Positions 15,684-25,237 are shown, counted from the first letter of the stretch. The stretch is DNA of 64,000 nucleotides from an uncultured Dokdonia sp. (GCF_947492815.1 NZ_CANLOB010000024.1:1-64000), one strand, 5' to 3'. Made by a program: numbers and translations. The notes: a model not told the origin generated them from the letters alone.

Positions 15684-16232
15684 ATGAAAACTATACAACA
15701 CTTTTTTTATTGCACTTTTATGGCCATTTCTATTTTTTGTATTTCTTGTGATGCAGAAGATGGAATGGACGGAATAGATGGCGCTATAGGCCCAACTGGA
15801 GAAGATGGAGATGCAAATGTGATTGCCTCAGAATGGATTCCAGAACAATTTGAGTTTGTAGATATAGATTTTGTTTCTTTTAATATTACAGACCCAGTAT
15901 TTACGCAAGAAATTACAGACAACGCTGCAATACTAATTTACGGCCTACTAGAAGGTATTGATATCATTGTTCCTATTCCTGTTCAATTTACAAACAGACA
16001 TTATACGTATGGTATCATTCCTGAACAAACGAGTCTTAGAATTTTAGGCGAAACATCAGATGGAACCGAATTTACATTTGAAGATTTTGAAGCTTTTAGA
16101 TATGTAATTATCCCACCAAGCAGCTCAGGAAGAGCTAGTGTGTCTATAGCGTCTCTTAAAAAAGATCTTCAAATAAAAGGTATTGATATAAATAACTATT
16201 ATGAAGTAGCTGCATATTATGATTTAAATTAA
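15684..16232 (+). CDS. Lipoprotein with short collagen-like segment
   Basis: 182 residues. Lipobox ISC at about 21-23. Immediately after it is a Gly-X-Y run (DGMDGIDGAIGPTGEDGDANV) of about six triplets, like the bacterial collagen-like motif that can form triple helices. The C-terminal domain of about 130 residues is beta-rich and ends NNYYEVAAYY. That end is shared with the next gene (YEEVANYY), so the two are paralogues. A surface-anchored trimer is a reasonable inference. Confidence 0.7.
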   Translation: MKTIQHFFYCTFMAISIFCISCDAEDGMDGIDGAIGPTGEDGDANVIASEWIPEQFEFVDIDFVSFNITDPVFTQEITDNAAILIYGLLEGIDIIVPIPVQFTNRHYTYGIIPEQTSLRILGETSDGTEFTFEDFEAFRYVIIPPSSSGRASVSIASLKKDLQIKGIDINNYYEVAAYYDLN

Positions 16233-16322
16233 TATCAAAGTTTGAAAAAATATAAATCCCATGTTAACCTTTCAAAAAGTAATATCATAAAGAGTCAAAC
16301 AAACACTTTTTAAACAGATATT

Positions 16323-16922
16323 ATGAAAACTTTGAAACAATTATTTTATTACTCGTTTGTTATACTCGCTATTTTTTGTACTTCTTGTGAGGCAGAAGAC
16401 GGAATGGATGGTGTAAATGGCGAACAAGGCATACCTGGACAAGATGGAGCAGACGGGCAAAATGGTCAGGATGGAGAAGATGGAAATGCAAATGTAACTG
16501 GAGTAACAGTAGATCCATTTCCAAGTTGGACAGAAGGAATCTATTTAGGCCAAGAAGCAAACTTTGTAGAAATAGATGAACCATTACTTACTCAAGAAGT
16601 CGTAGATGATGCTTTAGTATTGGTATATTTTCAGCTTTTTGGTGACAATATTTGGTATCCTATGACCTATGCTTTCCCTTTTGACAATGGTACAGATGAA
16701 ATTATCACATATACCTACGAAGAAGATATGATTACAATATATGCACTCTCTTCTAATGGACCCGTAAATGCTGGGATCTCAAAAGTTCGATATTTTATCA
16801 TTTCTACAAATGATGCTGGAAGATCTCACCTTTCATCTAAAGAATACATCTTACAAGATTTACTTGATAATGATGTAGATATTAACATTTATGAAGAAGT
16901 AGCCAATTATTACAATCGTTAA
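16323..16922 (+). CDS. Lipoprotein with longer collagen-like segment
   Basis: 199 residues. Lipobox TSC followed by EAEDGMDGVNG and then about eleven Gly-X-Y triplets (GIPGQDGADGQNGQDGEDG), nearly double the run in the preceding paralogue. The same NV follows, and a beta-rich domain ends YEEVANYYNR. The differing triplet number suggests repeat expansion or contraction by slippage. The 90 bp upstream are AT-rich, so the gene may have its own promoter. A strong bidirectional terminator follows. Confidence 0.7.
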   Translation: MKTLKQLFYYSFVILAIFCTSCEAEDGMDGVNGEQGIPGQDGADGQNGQDGEDGNANVTGVTVDPFPSWTEGIYLGQEANFVEIDEPLLTQEVVDDALVLVYFQLFGDNIWYPMTYAFPFDNGTDEIITYTYEEDMITIYALSSNGPVNAGISKVRYFIISTNDAGRSHLSSKEYILQDLLDNDVDINIYEEVANYYNR

Positions 16923-16941
16923 GAGTTCAATAAAATTAAAT

Positions 16942-16979
16942 AACAACAAATCCGAGATGCATATCTCGGATTTGTTGTT
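16942..16979. terminator. Bidirectional terminator
   Basis: A perfect 17-bp stem (16942-16958 with 16963-16979) with loop GCAT and A/T runs on both sides. It sits between convergent genes ending at 16922 and 17023 and can serve both. Confidence 0.85.
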
Positions 16980-17022
16980 TGTATCATAATTGTACATGAT
17001 AGAGAATAAATCTCAAGATATG

Positions 17023-19413
17023 TTAATTAATAGAGAAACTTACATTAAGCTTAAATGCAAAATTGTCTTTAAAACGTTCTTGCTCATAAAACCCATAATT
17101 ATAAAACCCGCCTACACCTAGGCCTATATAGCCTATATCTACGTAATTAAACTTTAGTATATTTTTAAGTTCTAATCCACTTTCTACGTACCATCTATCC
17201 ATAGTTTCAAATGGAATCCCTATTTGTTGCTCTGGATTTTCTATATCACCGATACCCATATTATGATGCACAACAATATTAGGCTGCAACCATTTGTTCT
17301 TAAAAAGCAACCTTCCAAAATCATGAGATATGAAAGCACGAACATACCTGTCTGACAAAAAAGTGTATAAAGGCAATGTCTGAAATGTGTTTTTTGAAAT
17401 AACAGGAAACTCCCTATCAAAACTACCTTGTGGTGTAAAAAGTAATCCATATGGCAATGGTCTATCTATCAACCCACCTTCAAATCGATAAGTAGTCTTC
17501 CCTACATTTTTAGTGAAAAATGAATGGCTTATTGCCGCCTGTATCTTGTTATAATTAAAATCTCCTCCTAAAAAACCATCAATTCCTCTATCATAAGATA
17601 ACTGAATCACAGGATAAGGAGTTGTCACAGCAATTCGATTATTAAATGCATTCACAAATTCTTCTCTAAAGGCATATCTTACTTGTACAGACAAAGTAGA
17701 TTGATCATAATCATTAAGAAAGTTAGTACCATCAAAAAATTGTGAATCATATTGAGGTTCTATATGTTGTTTCGAAATTATCACTTCTGATGTTAGGTAT
17801 TTAAATATACGTGAAGTAATTCCTAACCGATGTGTTTGTACTAGATCAAAATTAGCACGCAAATATCTCCTAGCAGCAAACTCATTCGCATTCTCAAGTA
17901 CATTCCCATAACCACCTGCTTCTATAAGATCATTGCTATAACTATATGTTACTGCGAAATCATTATTTTCTTTAAAATCATATGATATATGACCTCCATA
18001 TTTTACAACGTCATCTCGAAATCCATAACCTATGTATCCTCCTAAACGGATGTTGTCATCTAGTGTCTCATTAGTTTCTAACCCAAAACCAATTCGTGTA
18101 CCTTCAAATTCATTAAAATCAATAAGCTTATCAAAAGGCACATCAAAATGCTTAAAAGGAATTTTACGCTCTGTCAACCCTTCAGAGATTTTCAACAACC
18201 GATCAAATTTATATTTCTCTCCTATACTATCAATAACTTCATAGGTACGCAACTCGTCTTTAGTAAGTGTTTTAAATCGATTTTCAGCCCAAAAACTTTG
18301 GTCTTTACTCCCAGCATCTTTCTCCATAGTCACTACTTCTAAAGGAAATTGTTTCTTTAAAAGTTGAGGATTAATCTCAACAGCATTTATATAGCTTCTC
18401 CCTTCCATCACCAGAATATTATCAGCCTGTACTTCTGGCATTTGTAATTTATAGTTTAACTCTTCTGGAAACCAATAAATACCGTCAATTAAATTATATT
18501 TTTGTTCAATAATCAGTTCTATTTTACTTTTATCATAAGGTCCTGCAATGACATGTTGTACTGCATATCCTTTTGTATTTATATGTAAAACTCCTTTTAG
18601 TCCTTCAAAGTTTTTAAATGGTTTAGGTTGATATGCTATAATATGAATAGTGTCATTATCTTTAATTAGCGTTTCTTCTAGTGCATAATCATATTTCTTT
18701 AAACTTCCAGATGTAATAGGTGACAGATAATTAATATCAAACAGAGGGATTTCATCTTCATAAAATGAAAAAGGTTGAATATTAGTAGCAAGAGAAGCAA
18801 ATAATGGATTTTTAAATCCTGACACTTTAGTTGCTATAACATTTTCATGACTTAAATCCGGAGTTAAAAATTTTCGCTCTGTGAGACTTTCCATAATAAA
18901 TACACTAGCCCCTTTTAAAATTTTATTTACGACTGTATCTGATTTTTTGTCTTTAGCTTCAACATCAAATACTGTTTTATTATAACTCTTATAAATAAAA
19001 GATGTTTGTTTTTTTGGATTATGGGTATCTCTATTTTCAATTACTTTTCTAATGATTCTAAGGGCTGGGTTTTCTCCAGAAACAAGAAATACTTCTTCTA
19101 AAGAGTTCTCTTCTTTTTTCAAGAAAATGAGAAGTTCTTCATTTTGAGTTACCGTTACTAATTGAGTAATATACCCTACATAACTGCACTGTATTTCTTT
19201 GATTACATCTGACCCAGTATAAGTAAAAAAACCATCTATGTCTGTAATTACGCCTCGTTTGTTTTCTTTATCGATTATAACAGTAGCGAAAGGAAGTGGT
19301 TGTTCAGAATCTGCATCTATTACTCTACCTTTTACTTGGTGTTGGCCATATACGTTTACAGCCCACAAAAACGCAACGATTAAAGATACATTGAGTGTAT
19401 TTTTAAAATACAA
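17023..19413 (-). CDS. DUF5686 outer-membrane protein with carboxypeptidase-like regulatory domain
   Basis: 796 residues. A signal peptide ending VYGQ (about 24) is followed by a CarboxypepD_reg-like Ig domain (HQVKGRVIDADSEQPLPFATVIID, about 25-110). A middle region contains NPALRIIRKVIENRDTHNP, the hallmark start of the DUF5686 family, and a long C-terminal beta-barrel ends in FAFKLNVSFSIN with an aromatic/hydrophobic last strand. The family resembles TonB-dependent receptors without a plug. Substrates are unknown. It is transcribed alone toward the shared terminator. Confidence 0.85.
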   Translation of the reverse strand: MYFKNTLNVSLIVAFLWAVNVYGQHQVKGRVIDADSEQPLPFATVIIDKENKRGVITDIDGFFTYTGSDVIKEIQCSYVGYITQLVTVTQNEELLIFLKKEENSLEEVFLVSGENPALRIIRKVIENRDTHNPKKQTSFIYKSYNKTVFDVEAKDKKSDTVVNKILKGASVFIMESLTERKFLTPDLSHENVIATKVSGFKNPLFASLATNIQPFSFYEDEIPLFDINYLSPITSGSLKKYDYALEETLIKDNDTIHIIAYQPKPFKNFEGLKGVLHINTKGYAVQHVIAGPYDKSKIELIIEQKYNLIDGIYWFPEELNYKLQMPEVQADNILVMEGRSYINAVEINPQLLKKQFPLEVVTMEKDAGSKDQSFWAENRFKTLTKDELRTYEVIDSIGEKYKFDRLLKISEGLTERKIPFKHFDVPFDKLIDFNEFEGTRIGFGLETNETLDDNIRLGGYIGYGFRDDVVKYGGHISYDFKENNDFAVTYSYSNDLIEAGGYGNVLENANEFAARRYLRANFDLVQTHRLGITSRIFKYLTSEVIISKQHIEPQYDSQFFDGTNFLNDYDQSTLSVQVRYAFREEFVNAFNNRIAVTTPYPVIQLSYDRGIDGFLGGDFNYNKIQAAISHSFFTKNVGKTTYRFEGGLIDRPLPYGLLFTPQGSFDREFPVISKNTFQTLPLYTFLSDRYVRAFISHDFGRLLFKNKWLQPNIVVHHNMGIGDIENPEQQIGIPFETMDRWYVESGLELKNILKFNYVDIGYIGLGVGGFYNYGFYEQERFKDNFAFKLNVSFSIN

Positions 19414-19470
19414 TATTGAATTGTTTTGAGATTAGTAATTTCAAAACAATTTTAAGAATAAAATATTGTA

Positions 19471-20172
19471 CTACTTTACAAAAGAGGCTTCAAAGAGTTC
19501 TTTGAAATGCTTCAATAATTTCTCTTTTACTTCTTCTTCATCTACTGTTGCTTTTCCTAATTCTACATTAAGAGAAGTAACTGATTTATCTTTTATTCCA
19601 CAAGGAATCATTAAGTCAAAATAGCCTAAATCTGCATTTACATTAAAGGCAAAACCATGCATGGTTACCCAACGACTGGCACGTACACCCATAGCACAGA
19701 TTTTACGAGCAAATGGAGTTCCTACATCAAACCAAACGCCTGTTTCTCCAGGAGAACGTTCGGCTTTCAAACCATATTCGGCTAGTGTAAGAATCACCAT
19801 TTCTTCTAATAATCGTAAATACTTATGAATATCTGTAAAGAAATTTTCAAGATCTAAGATAGGATATCCTACAATTTGCCCAGGCCCATGATACGTTATA
19901 TCACCTCCTCTATTAATCTTATAGAAGGTAGCGTTTTTCTCTGCGAGTTCTTTTTCGCTGACAAGCAAATTATCAAAATCGCCACTTTTACCTAAAGTAA
20001 ACACATGTGGGTGTTCTACAAATAGAAAATGGTTAGGCGTTTCAAGTCCTGCTTCTTCCCTCCTATTCTTGATTTTAATATCTAAAATTTCTTTGAAGAG
20101 CGCTTCTTGATAATCCCAAGTTTCTTTATAATCTCGGTTTCCTAAGTCTTGAAGTTGGATTTCTTTATTCAC
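19471..20172 (-). CDS. lipB: Octanoyltransferase LipB
   Basis: 233 residues. Transfers octanoate from acyl carrier protein to lipoyl domains, the first step of protein lipoylation. The family motifs are intact: RGGDITYHGPGQIVGYP, the catalytic lysine in ARKICAMGVR, HGFAFNVN and the catalytic cysteine in MIPCGI. Length is normal. Its clients would include the lipoyl E2 of the keto-acid dehydrogenase encoded near 52 kb. It lies downstream of a lipoprotein gene but is separated from it by a terminator. Confidence 0.95.
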   Translation of the reverse strand: MNKEIQLQDLGNRDYKETWDYQEALFKEILDIKIKNRREEAGLETPNHFLFVEHPHVFTLGKSGDFDNLLVSEKELAEKNATFYKINRGGDITYHGPGQIVGYPILDLENFFTDIHKYLRLLEEMVILTLAEYGLKAERSPGETGVWFDVGTPFARKICAMGVRASRWVTMHGFAFNVNADLGYFDLMIPCGIKDKSVTSLNVELGKATVDEEEVKEKLLKHFKELFEASFVK

Positions 20173-20194
20173 AGTACAAAGATACGTAGAAACA

Positions 20195-20227
20195 AAAATC
20201 CTTTTATGCGATGCATAAAAGGATTTT
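20195..20227 (-). terminator. Terminator between the 20249 gene and lipB
   Basis: A 15-bp perfect stem (20195-20209 with 20213-20227) with a 3-nt loop and a T-rich 3' side on the minus strand. It sits 22 bp downstream of the 20249-21109 gene. Confidence 0.75.
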
Positions 20228-20248
20228 ATGTTAAACTATGTTATATTT

Positions 20249-21109
20249 TTAGTTCTCTAAAACAACTTCAAAGTTTTCTAGAATCTTTGTTTTTTCTTCT
20301 AAAAGATCACTCCAAGGCACTTCAAAAGTTACTGTCTTTCCGTCTTCAGAAATCACAGCTCCTTCTGGGGAAACAGAGATAATTTTGCGAGGAAAAACAT
20401 ATTCCAACTTCATCATTGAATTTTCAAATTCTGCAGCAAACTGCCCCATCATTCCTTTCATCATAGCATTTTCTTCACTATCCTCTTCATCTACTTCTAG
20501 ATTATCCTGTAGATCTTGTAGATCCATACGTGTTTCTTCCATGAGGATTCCCTCATCTTCTAAATGCTCACTTAAACTTTTAGGATCTGTACGTCTAAAT
20601 GTATTATTTTCAAAAGTATAAATCACTTTATCTAAAGACATTAAATCACTCCCAGGACCTGCTTGCTGTCCTTGTTGAGATTCATTCTTTGCTTCTTCAA
20701 ATACTTTATCCATTTCGTACGCAACACGCTCTAAGCCACTAAAGTCTTTAAAATCTTTGAAAATATTCATTTTAAACTCACCAGTGTCCTCATCCATTTT
20801 CATCTTCATAGTGAAATCTTTAAGCATCTCTAGTTTTGCTTGTTCTTTTGTAGATAAATTTGCAATACTATCTTTATGCTCCCTGATAAGATCGGCAAAT
20901 ACTACTACCGTATCCATTTTTGTTTTTTCCTTTTCAGGATTAGAAGCTCCCGCTCCCATAGCACTCATAGTTTCCATCATTTTTGATAAATCGATAGAAG
21001 TCTCGTAGCGACCTCCCATTTCTTCATTAAAAACAATACGTTCTTGAACATTACAACTTATTAGCAAGAACACTAATAAACTGCATAATATTCCTATTTT
21101 TTTTGTCAT
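20249..21109 (-). CDS. Lipoprotein, unknown function
   Basis: 286 residues. Lipobox ISC near residue 19 followed by NVQERIVFNEEMGGRYETSIDLSKMM. The middle is helical and Glu/Lys/Met-rich, and the end returns to strands (VISPEG-type SVSPEGAVISEDGKTVTFEVPW). No recognised family, although uncharacterised flavobacterial lipoproteins of this kind are frequent. Its ATG lies 2 bp after the stop of the Pmp3 mini-gene, so the two form an operon. Confidence 0.6.
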   Translation of the reverse strand: MTKKIGILCSLLVFLLISCNVQERIVFNEEMGGRYETSIDLSKMMETMSAMGAGASNPEKEKTKMDTVVVFADLIREHKDSIANLSTKEQAKLEMLKDFTMKMKMDEDTGEFKMNIFKDFKDFSGLERVAYEMDKVFEEAKNESQQGQQAGPGSDLMSLDKVIYTFENNTFRRTDPKSLSEHLEDEGILMEETRMDLQDLQDNLEVDEEDSEENAMMKGMMGQFAAEFENSMMKLEYVFPRKIISVSPEGAVISEDGKTVTFEVPWSDLLEEKTKILENFEVVLEN

Positions 21110-21111
21110 GG

Positions 21112-21273
21112 TTAATTATATTTTGGATTGTTTAGTATGACTAGGGCAGCTATAACACCAGGCACCCAACCACACAGCCAAAGTAAGAAAACTATTAATA
21201 CAGATCCGCATCCTCTTCCAATAACTGAAAGTGGTGGAAAAAAAATGGCCAAAAGTACACGCCAGAAACTCAT
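21112..21273 (-). CDS. YqaE/Pmp3-family membrane proteolipid
   Basis: 53 residues, from ATG at 21273 to TAA at 21112-21114. The protein has the full Pmp3 pattern: WRVLLAIFFPPLSVIGRGCG, a hydrophobic helix (SVLIVFLLWLCGWVPGVIAAL) and a short polar tail NNPKYN. The family forms two-helix membrane proteolipids linked to membrane potential and stress tolerance in yeast and plants; the bacterial role is unclear. It is encoded directly upstream of the 21109 lipoprotein gene with a 2-bp gap, and is short enough to be missed by length cut-offs. Confidence 0.9.
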   Translation of the reverse strand: MSFWRVLLAIFFPPLSVIGRGCGSVLIVFLLWLCGWVPGVIAALVILNNPKYN

Positions 21274-21386
21274 AAATTTTAATTTTGATTTGATTGATGT
21301 ATACTATACGTCTATAAATCATAGATATTGTTACATCTTTTAGTCAATAGCAATTCAGGTTTTTTATATTAGCATTTTAAATCACT

Positions 21387-22454
21387 ATGAGACATAAGCT
21401 TTTTATCTTAATACTACTAGCCACTAGCTTCTCATGGTTTTGTAATGCACAATATACATTTTCTGGTCAAATAGATGTCAACAATTGGGAAGGAGAGATA
21501 TATCTTTCTATTGTAAAAGATTACAGAAAACTATCTGGTGTTTATCCAGAACAAATCATCAATAAGACATCCCCAGATTCATTAGGATTCTTTTTATTTT
21601 CAGGTAATAATCTATCTTCTCAGAATGCTATTTATCGTATACATATAGATAGTTGCCCTGAAGAAACGAAAGACATAGCTCATTTTTCGGGACATTGTTT
21701 AAATAGTAAAGAAGTTCTCTTTGTTGCAAATAATTCGGATACTATTACACTCCCGTTCACATTTGATCAAGAGATATTTTGTAGTGTTACTTCAACAAAT
21801 GAGAAGTCAAACACCTTTATTAAAATTGACTCTCTCAAAGAACTGATGCGTTATGAATTTGGTTCTTATAGAAGCCAAGCTAACTGGGATTTAAATGCAA
21901 AAAAATGGTTTAAAAAATTCCAAGAATACGGTCAACAACTTGACGAACCACTCGCAGAACTTTACTCATATGCTTTCTTATCTGATCGTTCTAAAGATGT
22001 ATACAAATACTATTTAAATGACTTAGAAAATACAGATTATTATAATAATCTTCTTCAAAGATTAAAAGTAACATATCCTAAACAACCGTATACAGAACAA
22101 TATGAAAAAGAATTAGCTGCAGATTATTTTCTTACTCAGAAATCACAAAAAGCCCCCATTTCAGATTGGATATACATTCTTGCTATAGGATTACTTATAT
22201 CGTTACTTCTTAATATCTATTTTTTGTTTTTTCGAAAAAAACCATTGCTAACACAACAAACTGCGGTAACCGATCTGCTTACAAAACAAGAACAAAAAGT
22301 ACTAGATTTAATTCTACAAAATCGCACTAACAAAGAGATTGCCTCTGAGATTTTTGTAAGTGTCAGCACCGTAAAAACACATATTAATAGTATCTATAAA
22401 AAACTACACGTATCTAATAGAGACGAAGTAAAATCACTATACAAATCGTCTTAA
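21387..22454 (+). CDS. Membrane-anchored LuxR-type transcription regulator
   Basis: 355 residues. Signal peptide (about 1-20, ending CNAQ), then a periplasmic region of about 230 residues with a few cysteines. One membrane helix follows (IYILAIGLLISLLLNIYFLFF, about 260-281). The cytoplasmic LuxR-type helix-turn-helix is at about 293-355 (LTKQEQKVLDLILQNRTNKE, VSVSTVKTHINSIYKKL). This one-component design would carry an envelope signal straight to DNA. It has no phospho-receiver. The gene stands alone, divergent from the Pmp3 operon. Confidence 0.8.
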   Translation: MRHKLFILILLATSFSWFCNAQYTFSGQIDVNNWEGEIYLSIVKDYRKLSGVYPEQIINKTSPDSLGFFLFSGNNLSSQNAIYRIHIDSCPEETKDIAHFSGHCLNSKEVLFVANNSDTITLPFTFDQEIFCSVTSTNEKSNTFIKIDSLKELMRYEFGSYRSQANWDLNAKKWFKKFQEYGQQLDEPLAELYSYAFLSDRSKDVYKYYLNDLENTDYYNNLLQRLKVTYPKQPYTEQYEKELAADYFLTQKSQKAPISDWIYILAIGLLISLLLNIYFLFFRKKPLLTQQTAVTDLLTKQEQKVLDLILQNRTNKEIASEIFVSVSTVKTHINSIYKKLHVSNRDEVKSLYKSS

Positions 22455-22554
22455 TATAAAATTCCACCTAGGGTCTAGTCCCTCTTCCCACCCTCTGTTT
22501 CTTTATGGTTTACGTTTTTAAATGCAATTTTAAAAACTCATAAAAACAGAAACA

Positions 22555-23466
22555 ATGAAAAAAAATATTCTTTTTACACTCATAATCATCTTATTTCAAA
22601 ACATCGGATTTTCTCAATCATTTAATCACGAAGAAAAACAAAACAACAGATCACTCCTTTTAGGGAAAATAAATAAAGAAGGACTTAGCACTTCTCCATA
22701 TGCAGATTGGTTCACTAAGGGATATGATCAATATACTCCAGACATTACGATCATCAATACATTAAAAGAACAGTTATCTACGTATACAATCACAGCTTTT
22801 ATGGGTACATGGTGTGGTGATAGTAAGAGAGAAATACCTAGGTTATATAAAATTTTAGAAGAAGCACAATTCCCTTTAGATCGTTTTACTCTTATCGCTG
22901 TATCTAGAAGTCCAGACACCTATAAACAAAGTCCGGGCGGAGAACACGAAGGAATGAATATTCATAGGGTACCTACCATTATTATATATAAAGATGGAAA
23001 AGAAGTGAATAGAATTGTAGAATCCCCAGTGGTGAGTTTAGAACAAGACATTTTGAATATTCTTGAAAACAACTATACATCTAATCATTATATAGTTACC
23101 CTTACCAATCAACATATTGAAGAATTTGGTGCTAAAAAATTCCTTAAAAAGTCTAAAAAAAGCCTAAAAGAATTTCAAGCACATGCTCAAAAAACAAATC
23201 AGCTCAACACTTATGCAAATGTGCTTTTTTACGCTGGTCAAACAGAAAAAGCACTCACGATTCTTACCTTTAATACCATGCTCTTTCCCAATGATGCAAA
23301 AAGCTATATGAACCTTGGAAATAAACAATCAAAACTAAACCAATGGCAAGAAGCTTTAGCTAGTTATCAAAAAGCCTCGACATTAGAACCTACTAATAAA
23401 AAAATCACAGCTGCTATCACTACAATTGAAGAGAATATGAAAAACACAAATTCCTTAGAAGAATAA
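22555..23466 (+). CDS. Secreted thioredoxin-like protein with C-terminal TPR repeats
   Basis: 303 residues. A signal peptide (about 1-20) precedes a thioredoxin-fold domain with FMGTWCGDSKREIPR (Cys87) and the cis-Pro loop RVPTIIIY. The active site is C-G-D-S, not CxxC, so it cannot form an internal disulfide; a mono-thiol or binding role is likely. Two or three TPR-like helices follow (about 215-290; AKSYMNLGNKQSKLNQWQEA). It is 53 bp upstream of lysS, which has its own candidate promoter. Confidence 0.8.
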   Translation: MKKNILFTLIIILFQNIGFSQSFNHEEKQNNRSLLLGKINKEGLSTSPYADWFTKGYDQYTPDITIINTLKEQLSTYTITAFMGTWCGDSKREIPRLYKILEEAQFPLDRFTLIAVSRSPDTYKQSPGGEHEGMNIHRVPTIIIYKDGKEVNRIVESPVVSLEQDILNILENNYTSNHYIVTLTNQHIEEFGAKKFLKKSKKSLKEFQAHAQKTNQLNTYANVLFYAGQTEKALTILTFNTMLFPNDAKSYMNLGNKQSKLNQWQEALASYQKASTLEPTNKKITAAITTIEENMKNTNSLEE

Positions 23467-23468
23467 GA

Positions 23469-23499
23469 TTGAATTTTAATGACGTAAGGAGTATCTTTG
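23469..23499 (+). promoter_or_regulatory. Candidate lysS promoter
   Basis: TATCTTTG at 23492-23499 matches the -7 element TAnnTTTG, and TTG at 23469-23471 is about 20 bp upstream. The distance from the -7 box to the ATG is 20 bp. Confidence 0.5.
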
Positions 23500-23519
23500 C
23501 ACGCTTAAAACAATAGTGT

Positions 23520-25211
23520 ATGGCACTCTCAGAACAAGAACAAGTACGTCGTGACAAATTATCACGCTTACGCGAAATGGGTATTAACCCATATCCCGCC
23601 CCTTTATACCCAGTTAATAACACATCTACAAAGATAAAACAGGACTATACAGAAGGGAAGAAAGTGATTATTGCTGGACGTTTAATGTCTAGACGTATTC
23701 AAGGTTCTGCTTCGTTTGCCGAACTTCAAGATGCTGAAGGTCGTGTACAGGTGTATTTTAACCGTGATGAAATTTGTACTGGAGAAGATAAATCAAAGTA
23801 CAATGATGTCTACAAAAAACTACTAGACATAGGAGATTTTGTAGGTATTGAAGGAGAATTATTTACTACAAAAGTGGGAGAAATTACTGTTATGGTAAAA
23901 GACTTCACATTATTGAGTAAATCCTTACGCCCATTACCACAACCTAGAGTAGATGAGCAAGGAAATGTATATGATGAGTTTAATGATCCTGAATTAAGAT
24001 ATCGTCAGCGTTATGTAGATCTTGTCGTAAACCCAAAAGTAAAAGACACCTTTGTAAAACGTACACAAATTACAACGGCAATACGTGATTTTTACAATGA
24101 GATGGGATTTTTAGAAGTAGAAACACCTATCCTACAACCTATTCCTGGAGGAGCTTCTGCCCGTCCATTTATGACACATCACAATGCATTAGATATTCCT
24201 TTATATCTACGTATTGCTAATGAGTTATACTTAAAGCGATTAATTGTAGGAGGATTTGATGGTGTATATGAATTTGCAAAAGATTTCCGTAATGAAGGAA
24301 TGGATCGTACGCACAATCCAGAATTTACGGTGATGGAAATGTATGCAGCATACAAAGATTACAACTGGATGATGGATACGACGGAGAAATTACTTGAGAA
24401 AGTAGCCATGAAGCTTCATGGTACTCCTGAAGTGCCTTTCGGCGAAAATGTAATTAACTATAAAGCTCCTTATAAGCGTATTGGAATTTTAGATGCGATT
24501 AAAGAACATACAGGATACGACTTATATCAAAAATCAGAAGAAGAAATTCGTAACGCTGCCAAAGCATTAGGATTGGAGGTAGATGAAACAATGGGCATCG
24601 GAAAATTAGTCGATGAGATTTTTGGAGAAAAATGTGAGCACTTATATATCCAACCAACATTTATCATTGATTACCCTGTAGAGATGAGTCCGCTTACCAA
24701 GAAACACCGAAGTAAAGAAGGATTGACGGAGCGTTTTGAATTGATGGTAAATGGTAAAGAACTTGCCAATGCCTACACAGAGTTGAATGATCCTATTGAT
24801 CAGCGTGAGCGTTTTGAAGATCAATTAAAGCTTTCTGAAAAAGGAGATGATGAAGCGATGTTTATAGATCAAGATTTCTTGAGAGCCTTAGAATATGGAA
24901 TGCCCCCTACATCAGGAATTGGGATTGGAATTGATCGTCTTGCGATGTTTATGACTAATAACCAATCCATACAGGAAGTATTATTCTTCCCACAGATGAA
25001 ACCTGAGAAGAAGCCATTAGAGCTTAACGACAATGAAAAAGCTATTTACGAGATTCTTAAAAAAGAACCATCTATAGAACTCGGGGCCCTTAAAACTGCT
25101 TCTGGATTAAGTAACAAAGGATGGGACAAAGGTATTAAAGGCCTTACCAAATTAGGTGTTGCAAAAGTCACTAAAGACGATTCAGGATTGACAGTCACTC
25201 TAGAATTATAA
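23520..25211 (+). CDS. lysS: Lysyl-tRNA synthetase, class II
   Basis: 563 residues. Charges tRNA-Lys. An OB-fold anticodon domain (about 55-150) is followed by the class II core, with motif 2 in FRNEGMDRTHNPEFTVMEMY and motif 3 in GIGIGIDRLAMF. Typical enzymes are about 500 residues. Here a tail of about 65 residues (from about 499; LNDNEKAIYEILKKEPS, GLSNKGWDKGIKGLTKLG) looks like a small winged-helix domain, an extension that I believe is common in Bacteroidetes. A terminator follows the gene. Confidence 0.97.
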   Translation: MALSEQEQVRRDKLSRLREMGINPYPAPLYPVNNTSTKIKQDYTEGKKVIIAGRLMSRRIQGSASFAELQDAEGRVQVYFNRDEICTGEDKSKYNDVYKKLLDIGDFVGIEGELFTTKVGEITVMVKDFTLLSKSLRPLPQPRVDEQGNVYDEFNDPELRYRQRYVDLVVNPKVKDTFVKRTQITTAIRDFYNEMGFLEVETPILQPIPGGASARPFMTHHNALDIPLYLRIANELYLKRLIVGGFDGVYEFAKDFRNEGMDRTHNPEFTVMEMYAAYKDYNWMMDTTEKLLEKVAMKLHGTPEVPFGENVINYKAPYKRIGILDAIKEHTGYDLYQKSEEEIRNAAKALGLEVDETMGIGKLVDEIFGEKCEHLYIQPTFIIDYPVEMSPLTKKHRSKEGLTERFELMVNGKELANAYTELNDPIDQRERFEDQLKLSEKGDDEAMFIDQDFLRALEYGMPPTSGIGIGIDRLAMFMTNNQSIQEVLFFPQMKPEKKPLELNDNEKAIYEILKKEPSIELGALKTASGLSNKGWDKGIKGLTKLGVAKVTKDDSGLTVTLEL

Positions 25212-25237
25212 ACTCCTAAACGTTAATAACTTATCCG

